Origin: DATBLE01 sp963775695
Lineage (GTDB): Bacteria; Actinomycetota; Thermoleophilia; Gaiellales; Gaiellaceae
Reading direction: 5' to 3'
NCBI GenBank assembly: GCA_963775695.1
Contig: CAVZJU010000001.1
Location: forward strand, 519,846-583,845
DNA length: 64,000 nucleotides
The notes under the pieces were generated by a model, which did not search any database, was not told the DNA's origin, and was given only the letters and a program-made list of their open reading frames with translations. Position numbers and translations under genes: made by a program. Below are positions 59,240 through 64,000 of this stretch, in pieces (the stretch's first letter is position 1; every line of letters starts with the position of its first letter).

Positions 59240-59292
59240 GTTCACAGGCGGCTGAAGGCCGCAATCACTGGCACACGGACTGCCGGATGAGC

Positions 59293-61485
59293 CTATGGCC
59301 CTGCACCGGCCGGCGTCGCCGCCGGTCGGTCGGGACGCTCGACCTCGAGATGCGGCAGCCACTCGAGCCAGCGCGGCAGGTACCAGTTCCATCGTCCGAG
59401 GAGCACCATCGCGGCCGGCAGGAGGACGGAGCGGATGATCGTGGCGTCGATCAGGAGCGCGACGGCGATCCCGAAGCCCATCTGCTGGAACATGACGAGG
59501 TCTCCGATTGCGAAGCCGCTGAAGACGGCGACGATGATCAGCGCCGCACCTGTGATCAGCCGGGCAGTGGAGGAGACGCCGTACGCCACGGCATCCGTCG
59601 TCGATCCGGTGGCGTCGTAGCGCTCCTTGATCCGGCTGAGCAGGAACACCTGATAGTCCATCGAGAGCCCGAACAGGACCGAAAACAGAAACAACGGCAC
59701 CCAGGCCTCGATCGTGTTCACCCGCTGGAAGCCGAGCAGGCCGCTGCCGAACCCGTGCTTGAAGACGAGGATGACGAGGCCGTAGGCGGCTCCGACGGAG
59801 AGCAGGTTGAGCACGATCGAGGTTCCAGCCACGACGACCGAGCGAAAGACGATCGTGAGCAGGACGAAGCTCAGGCCCAGCACGAAGGCGAACACGAGCG
59901 GTAACCACGAGTTCATCGAGTCGATGAAGTCGACGTTGTCGGCCGTGTCGCCGCCGACGAGGACGCGCACGTCGGTGCCGGAGAAGATGCGTGGGATCAC
60001 GACCGAGCGCAGGTGGCGCACGGCTCCGAGCGCCTGCGCGCCGGACTTGTCGCCTGCGACCTCGACGCCGATCGCCGCCAGATCTCCGCTCGGCGCGATG
60101 CGCACGTCGCTGCGGCCGAAGCCGGGGTCGCGAGCGAGTGTCTGTCGCAGCCGGCGGATACGAGCCTGCACGCCCGGCGTGCGGACAGTCCCTGCGACGG
60201 CGATGAGCGCGGGACTTGCGCTCGCCTGCGGGAAGTCGCGGGCGAGCGCCTCGAAGCCCTGCCTGGACTCCAGCCGGTCGGGCAGCGTGCTGACACCACT
60301 GGCGCCGAGGCTGAGGCCGAGGGTCGGGACAGCCGCGGCGATCAGGAGCGCGCCGAACGTGACGAGGTAGAGGGCCGGTCGCCGGATCACCGCCCGCACG
60401 ATGCTGCCCCAGAAACGTCCCTCCTCTTCCGAAGCCTGGCCGACGTTCCGGCCGAGCCAGGGAATGCGCAACCTGTTCACCCGGTCGCCGGCGAGGCCGA
60501 GCACGGCCGGCAGCAGCGTGAGAGCGGCGAGGACGGAGACGATCCCGACGCTGATCGCCCCGACTGCGAGGCTCTTCATCACGTTCGAGGGGACGAGCAG
60601 CATGCCGGTCAACGCGATCACGAAGGTCGTGCCGCTGAAAAGGACCGCACGGCTCGCGGTTGCGCCGGAGGCGGCGATCGCGTCGAGCTCGGACCGGCCG
60701 TTTCCGCGCTCTTCGCGGTAACGGGAGACGACGAAGAGCGAGTAGTCGATTCCCAGCGCCAGGCCCATGCCGGTGAGCATGTTCACGACGAAGACCGAGA
60801 GCGTGAACCCCTCGGCCACCAGCGCGCACAGCCCGAGGGCGACGAAGATCGACACCATCGCCATCACGAGAGGAACGAGGCCGGCGACGACGGCGCCGAA
60901 GACCAGGATCAGGACGACCAGCGCGGCGGGCAGCCCGACCTGGAGCTCGCCCGACGTCAGGTCGTGCTGCGAGAGCTCGTTGAAGTCGTGGTCGAGCGTG
61001 CCCCCGCCGGTCATCACGACGCTGAAGCCGTCCCGGCCGTTCTCCCCTTTGACCAGGGTCAGAAGCGCGTCGACGTCGCGTTGACGCTGGATCCCGATGA
61101 GCGTCGCATGCCGGTCGCGCGAGACGGTTGCCGGGCCGCCGGTGTCGTAGTAGGTGGACGCGAGGTACACGACTCCGGTTGCATAGGCCTGCTTGACGAG
61201 CTCTTCGACGAACGACCTGAACGAGGCGTCGCCGACCGTCCTGGTCGGAGAACGCACGACGATCAGCTCGTCCACGCCGTTCGGGTCCGGGGGGAAGCGC
61301 TGGGAGAAGAGATCCTCTGCCTGCTTCGAGGGCGGGTTCCCGGTCACGTGTCCGTTCGTCGTCAGGTTGCCGGGCAGGAAGGCGATCGAGAGCGCGAGCG
61401 ACACCACGATCGCCGCGCCCCAGGAGGCGATAGCACGCCACGGATGACGGCTCGACGCGCGGGCGAGTCTCTCTGTCAGACTCAT
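59293..61485 (-). CDS. MMPL/RND family membrane transporter
   Basis: A 730-residue protein with twelve predicted helices in two RND-like halves, each following a large outer loop. GLALGIDYSLFVVSRYREER and VLFGLSMDYQVFLLSRIKER are the paired MMPL motifs with the aspartates used for proton coupling, and AVAYGVSSTARLITGAALII is also typical. Substrates of actinobacterial MMPL proteins are lipids, siderophores or drugs; this one is unassigned. ATG at 61485 is chosen; an in-frame start at 61509 would add eight residues. It is convergent with the kinase gene. Confidence 0.92.
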   Translation of the reverse strand: MSLTERLARASSRHPWRAIASWGAAIVVSLALSIAFLPGNLTTNGHVTGNPPSKQAEDLFSQRFPPDPNGVDELIVVRSPTRTVGDASFRSFVEELVKQAYATGVVYLASTYYDTGGPATVSRDRHATLIGIQRQRDVDALLTLVKGENGRDGFSVVMTGGGTLDHDFNELSQHDLTSGELQVGLPAALVVLILVFGAVVAGLVPLVMAMVSIFVALGLCALVAEGFTLSVFVVNMLTGMGLALGIDYSLFVVSRYREERGNGRSELDAIAASGATASRAVLFSGTTFVIALTGMLLVPSNVMKSLAVGAISVGIVSVLAALTLLPAVLGLAGDRVNRLRIPWLGRNVGQASEEEGRFWGSIVRAVIRRPALYLVTFGALLIAAAVPTLGLSLGASGVSTLPDRLESRQGFEALARDFPQASASPALIAVAGTVRTPGVQARIRRLRQTLARDPGFGRSDVRIAPSGDLAAIGVEVAGDKSGAQALGAVRHLRSVVIPRIFSGTDVRVLVGGDTADNVDFIDSMNSWLPLVFAFVLGLSFVLLTIVFRSVVVAGTSIVLNLLSVGAAYGLVILVFKHGFGSGLLGFQRVNTIEAWVPLFLFSVLFGLSMDYQVFLLSRIKERYDATGSTTDAVAYGVSSTARLITGAALIIVAVFSGFAIGDLVMFQQMGFGIAVALLIDATIIRSVLLPAAMVLLGRWNWYLPRWLEWLPHLEVERPDRPAATPAGAGP

Positions 61486-61505
61486 CTCCAACGGCAGTAT
61501 GCGTC

Positions 61506-61772
61506 TCACGCGGCGCGCTCGTGTGCGCGATCCAGACGCCTCCGACGAACACGAAGCTGATCAGGTAACGCAGCAAAGCCTCGCCATTCGTGGAGGAGCG
61601 CGGTCAGGAGCCGGCCATGATCGTCGCGGCCGGGCACCTCGAGCTCGAGCACGATCAGGGTGATCACGATCGCGAACACCCCGCCCGCGAACGCCTCGAG
61701 CCAACCCTTCGGCTGGAGCAGGCGCTTGCGCGACGGCGGGTCCGCGGGCTTCGTCGATTGCGCCCCGAGCAT
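61506..61772 (-). pseudogene. frameshifted and truncated TMEM175-like channel gene
   Basis: From ATG 61772 the frame reads a normal TMEM175/DUF1211 start: RLLQPKGWLEAFAGGVFAIV, ITLIVLELEVPG and LLTALLHEWRGFAA. Near 61570 the match moves to another frame, which continues LLRYLISFVFVGGVWIAH, the second TMEM175 helix, before running into the MMPL gene. The remaining four helices of the six-helix domain are absent. One frameshift plus a 3' deletion explains the remnant. TMEM175 proteins form potassium channels. Confidence 0.65.
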
Positions 61773-61855
61773 GACCGGGCCGCTCGTCAGGCGTGCACGC
61801 CCTCGTACGCTGCCGGGGCGGCCACCGGAGCGGAAGGCGACGGCCCTGTGCGGGG

Positions 61856-62428
61856 TCAGGTTGTGGCCGGGGCAGCCGCGATTGGGATGGTCCTGCGGGG
61901 AGCGAGGATGCGGAAGAGCCCGAGCCAGACGACGGGCGCCAGGGCGATTCCGGCGAGCAGGAGTCCGCTGAGGCCCCGTAGGTCGGTGCCCGCGGTGAGC
62001 ATGTGGCCGATAGAGAGGACGAAAGCGGCGAAGCTCGCGTAGTGAAGGCGGCGCCAACCCTTCTGCCCGATCCACTTTCGCATTCGAAAGGAGGACGCGA
62101 GCGCGAGCGTGAGCCAGCCGGCGACGACGCCGGCGGCAACCGCGCCTGGGCGCCACGTCGAGGCGAAGGGCACGAGGACCGATGAGAGGCCGAAGTGGAG
62201 AGTCGGGTCGAAGAGCAACGAGACGACGTGCAGCCCGAGGGCCGAGAGTCCTGTCCAGGCGAGGGTTTGATGCCACGCGAAGACGTGCTTCTGGCGCCGT
62301 GGTCCGAGGAGCCGCGTGCTCGTCGCCAGACCGAGCCAGACCGAGAGAGTCAAGACGCCGAAGGCAACGAGTCCCGATGCCCGCGCCACGTACCAGGCGA
62401 CCGGAACGTGTGCGAGGAAGGCGTTCAT
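61856..62428 (-). CDS. ferric-reductase-like membrane cytochrome b
   Basis: A 190-residue membrane protein with five or six helices. Histidines at fixed spacing (AWHQTLAWTGLSALGLHVVS and GWRRLHYASFAAFVLSIGHM) are the paired heme b ligands of the ferric reductase-like transmembrane family, which also includes MsrQ and NOX-type cytochromes. No FAD/NAD domain is attached. Its ATG overlaps the stop of the ApbE gene (ATGA), so it probably exchanges electrons with a flavoprotein of the same operon. Confidence 0.85.
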   Translation of the reverse strand: MNAFLAHVPVAWYVARASGLVAFGVLTLSVWLGLATSTRLLGPRRQKHVFAWHQTLAWTGLSALGLHVVSLLFDPTLHFGLSSVLVPFASTWRPGAVAAGVVAGWLTLALASSFRMRKWIGQKGWRRLHYASFAAFVLSIGHMLTAGTDLRGLSGLLLAGIALAPVVWLGLFRILAPRRTIPIAAAPATT

Positions 62429-63381
62429 GCTCCTACCCGCAGGCGGAGCATCGGTTGCAGCAGCGGCAAGGTACCGAGCTCGAGCGGAGCGTCGTCGATC
62501 GGCACGACGAGGGCGGCGAGTTCGGGCCGGGCCGCGAGCAGGTCGCGTGAGTCGTTCGAGCTCGAGATCGCGAGCGCGGTGGCGTACGCCTCGACTTCGC
62601 CCCCCTCCGGCCCGGTAACCGTCACCGACAGCGGCCCGACCGACGCGGGCGCGCCGGTCGTGGGGTCGATCAGGTGATGGAGTGAACGGTTAGGCCCGAA
62701 TCGGCGGCGGTCGCGCCCGGAGGTGGCGACGCTGCCGCGTTCGAGCCCGAGCATGCAGAGCTGCTCGCCGGGCCGGCGGGGGTCGGCGACGGCGACGCGC
62801 CAGGGCCCGCCGTCGGGGGTCGATCCCCGCAGGGCGATGTCGCCTCCCAGGTCGACGAGTCCGCCGGGCAGTTCCGGCCACGCCGTCTCCATGGCATCCA
62901 GGGCGCGCGTCGCAGACAGGCCCTTGCCGATACCGCCGAGATCGACGTTGGCGCCCTCGGCCACGCATGCGCGGCTTTCCTCGACGTCGACCTCGACGCG
63001 TGCGCCCGCGCGCCAACCCGGCGCGGTGTGGGGCGCCCGCGGCTGGAGCTCAGCGAACGTGCGGTCGTAGCCGGCGGCGACCAGCGCCGGGAGCACGGTC
63101 GGGTCGAACCTGCCGTCGGTCTCGTCGCGCAGGCGCACCGCCTGCGCGAGCGCCTGGACGAGGCGCTCGTCCACGTCGACCCACGATCCGGAGGCGGCGT
63201 TGAGCCGAGAGAGGTCGCTGGCGAGGTCGAAGCGGGAGAGAGCCCGCTCGCAGCGGTCAACCTCTGCGCGAGCGGCTGCAAGGGCCCGTCGCGCGCGACG
63301 GGCGTCCGCCGGGGCGGCGGTCACTCCGGCCACACAACTCGTCCCCATCGCCGTGAACTGCTCGGTCAGGAGCACTCTCAT
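62425..63381 (-). CDS. apbE: FAD:protein FMN transferase
   Basis: A 318-residue ApbE family enzyme, which attaches FMN covalently to a Ser or Thr of partner proteins. FTAMGTSC near the N-terminus, DETDGRFDPTVLPALVAAGY, ANVDLGGIGKGLSATRAL, GGLVDLGGDIALRG and HHLIDPTTGAP are the family motifs. No protein in view has the usual FMN-acceptor motif, so the partner probably lies beyond the right edge. Both ends overlap neighbours by four bases. Confidence 0.92.
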   Translation of the reverse strand: MRVLLTEQFTAMGTSCVAGVTAAPADARRARRALAAARAEVDRCERALSRFDLASDLSRLNAASGSWVDVDERLVQALAQAVRLRDETDGRFDPTVLPALVAAGYDRTFAELQPRAPHTAPGWRAGARVEVDVEESRACVAEGANVDLGGIGKGLSATRALDAMETAWPELPGGLVDLGGDIALRGSTPDGGPWRVAVADPRRPGEQLCMLGLERGSVATSGRDRRRFGPNRSLHHLIDPTTGAPASVGPLSVTVTGPEGGEVEAYATALAISSSNDSRDLLAARPELAALVVPIDDAPLELGTLPLLQPMLRLRVGA

Positions 63382-63653
63382 CCGCCCAGCACCGTCCCGG
63401 CCGGCGAACCGATCGCGGGCGCCGCAGCCGCGGCGGTGCCGCCGCCGGCGGCCGGCGAGGTCTGCGTTGTCGCGTGCGCCGATACCACTTGAGGGACGAC
63501 GACCACGTGGGAGACGCCGTTGCGGCCGGTGATCACCATCCGGGTGGGCACGACCTGGGCCTGGGGTGTCGCCGGCGGGCGCGTCCAGGCGAGGAAGCCG
63601 ACGATCGCGACGATCGCCCAGACGGTGACGATTGTCGCCCATGCCCGGCGCAT
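63378..63653 (-). CDS. small membrane-anchored protein of the ApbE operon
   Basis: A 91-residue protein with one N-terminal membrane helix (ATIVTVWAIVAIVGFLAWTR) and a short outer part rich in Val, Ala, Thr and Pro (TRMVITGRNGVSHVVVVPQV). Its stop overlaps the apbE ATG and its start abuts the gene upstream. Family not recognised; the tail lacks a clear flavinylation motif. Confidence 0.65.
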   Translation of the reverse strand: MRRAWATIVTVWAIVAIVGFLAWTRPPATPQAQVVPTRMVITGRNGVSHVVVVPQVVSAHATTQTSPAAGGGTAAAAAPAIGSPAGTVLGG

Positions 63654-63829
63654 CAGTCGTCCCTCCAGGTCTGGGCAGGCGCCGGCGCCTGCGCGACCTG
63701 CGCGGCGACTGCGGGCGCACCGGCTGAGGCGGTCGGTCGATGGTCGAAGCCGGCGACGGCGACGACGGCGGTGAAGACGGTCACGGTCAGCGCGCCGGCG
63801 AGTGCGAGAGCCTGCCTGCGACTCGTCAT
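63653..63829 (-). CDS. small exported or membrane-anchored protein
   Basis: A 58-residue product from the ATG at 63829, with AAAGGA a few bases upstream; an in-frame ATG at 63853 would add eight residues. One hydrophobic helix (ALALAGALTVTVFTAVVAVA) is followed by an Ala/Pro-rich tail ending QTWRDD. Its last base overlaps the next start. It probably belongs to the ApbE operon, which may continue beyond the window. Confidence 0.55.
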   Translation of the reverse strand: MTSRRQALALAGALTVTVFTAVVAVAGFDHRPTASAGAPAVAAQVAQAPAPAQTWRDD

Positions 63830-64000
63830 CGGTTGTCCTTTCCTGGGGGTCATGTCTCCCCTCGTTATACGACCGAGCCGGTTAGGGCCGGGCTACACAT
63901 CTGCCAGGATTCGGACAGGCCCGGTCCAGGACTCGGTAAAGGCGGCCGGAAAACGATGTCTGCCGCCCGGCGACGGGGGCCAGGGCGGTGGCCTGGGAGA

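Overview
The window is a 64 kb stretch of high-GC DNA with the gene content of an actinobacterium. OpcA with Zwf, an ANTAR regulator, an AfsR/SARP-type BTAD regulator, a DasR-like amino-sugar regulon and an ECF sigma factor with a DUF4349 partner all point that way. Sulfocyanin, a subunit II fused to cytochrome c and compact gene packing suggest a deep lineage such as Thermoleophilia rather than Streptomyces. That placement is inference. No replication origin, phage or IS transposase, integrase or CRISPR array was seen.

Layout. 1-3.5 kb: end of an ANTAR response regulator, a small unknown, a U32-peptidase-like TIM barrel and an ABC-F ATPase whose coding sequence carries two different palindromic elements. 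3.6-11.8 kb: pentose-phosphate and upper glycolysis block (tkt on the minus strand; rpiB, tal, pgi, gnd, zwf, opcA on the plus strand); no 6-phosphogluconolactonase is in it. 11.8-16.3 kb: ECF sigma factor plus DUF4349 membrane protein, a secreted repeat protein and an amidase. 16.3-20.3 kb: first cytochrome c oxidase cluster (ctaC with a fused cytochrome c, ctaD, ctaB, a 39-residue membrane protein). 20.3-24.3 kb: small unknown, flippase-like membrane protein, polar amino acid ABC importer.

24.3-34.2 kb is an amino-sugar regulon. murQ, nagA and a SIS-domain gene (probable NagB-II) diverge from a GntR/HutC regulator, followed by a complete sugar ABC importer (dasABC plus MsiK-type ATPase) and a cytoplasmic GH20 hexosaminidase. 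Five similar GTGGTC-type boxes mark the two control regions. Together these would import chitobiose-like sugars, cleave them and send GlcNAc and MurNAc phosphates to fructose 6-phosphate. 34.3-41.8 kb: secreted proteins, a 916-residue BTAD/NB-ARC/TPR regulator and a secreted beta-propeller protein.

42.0-44.4 kb is a tRNA-Arg(CCU) locus. A 136-bp direct repeat, starting inside the tRNA anticodon arm, brackets about 1.9 kb that holds one four-gene leftward operon (antitoxin-like, toxin-like, conserved unknown, pRiA4b ORF-3-like). The operon has a near-ideal promoter over a 24-bp perfect palindrome. The far repeat ends inside a decayed AHSA1/SRPBCC gene. This integrase-less island is the strongest candidate for something undescribed.

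44.5-49.6 kb: membrane proteins, a YihY family protein, a 2TM potassium channel, a class II glutamine amidotransferase and a set of very small genes with strong ribosome-binding sites. 49.8-57.4 kb: second, copper-rich oxidase cluster (sulfocyanin, ctaB2, SCO, 49-residue protein, CtaG, subunits III, I, II and an extra cupredoxin). It diverges from an OmpR-type response regulator and histidine kinase, with three 11-bp-phased boxes between. 59-64 kb: MMPL transporter, a frameshifted TMEM175-like remnant, and a ferric-reductase-like cytochrome b with ApbE and two small membrane proteins.
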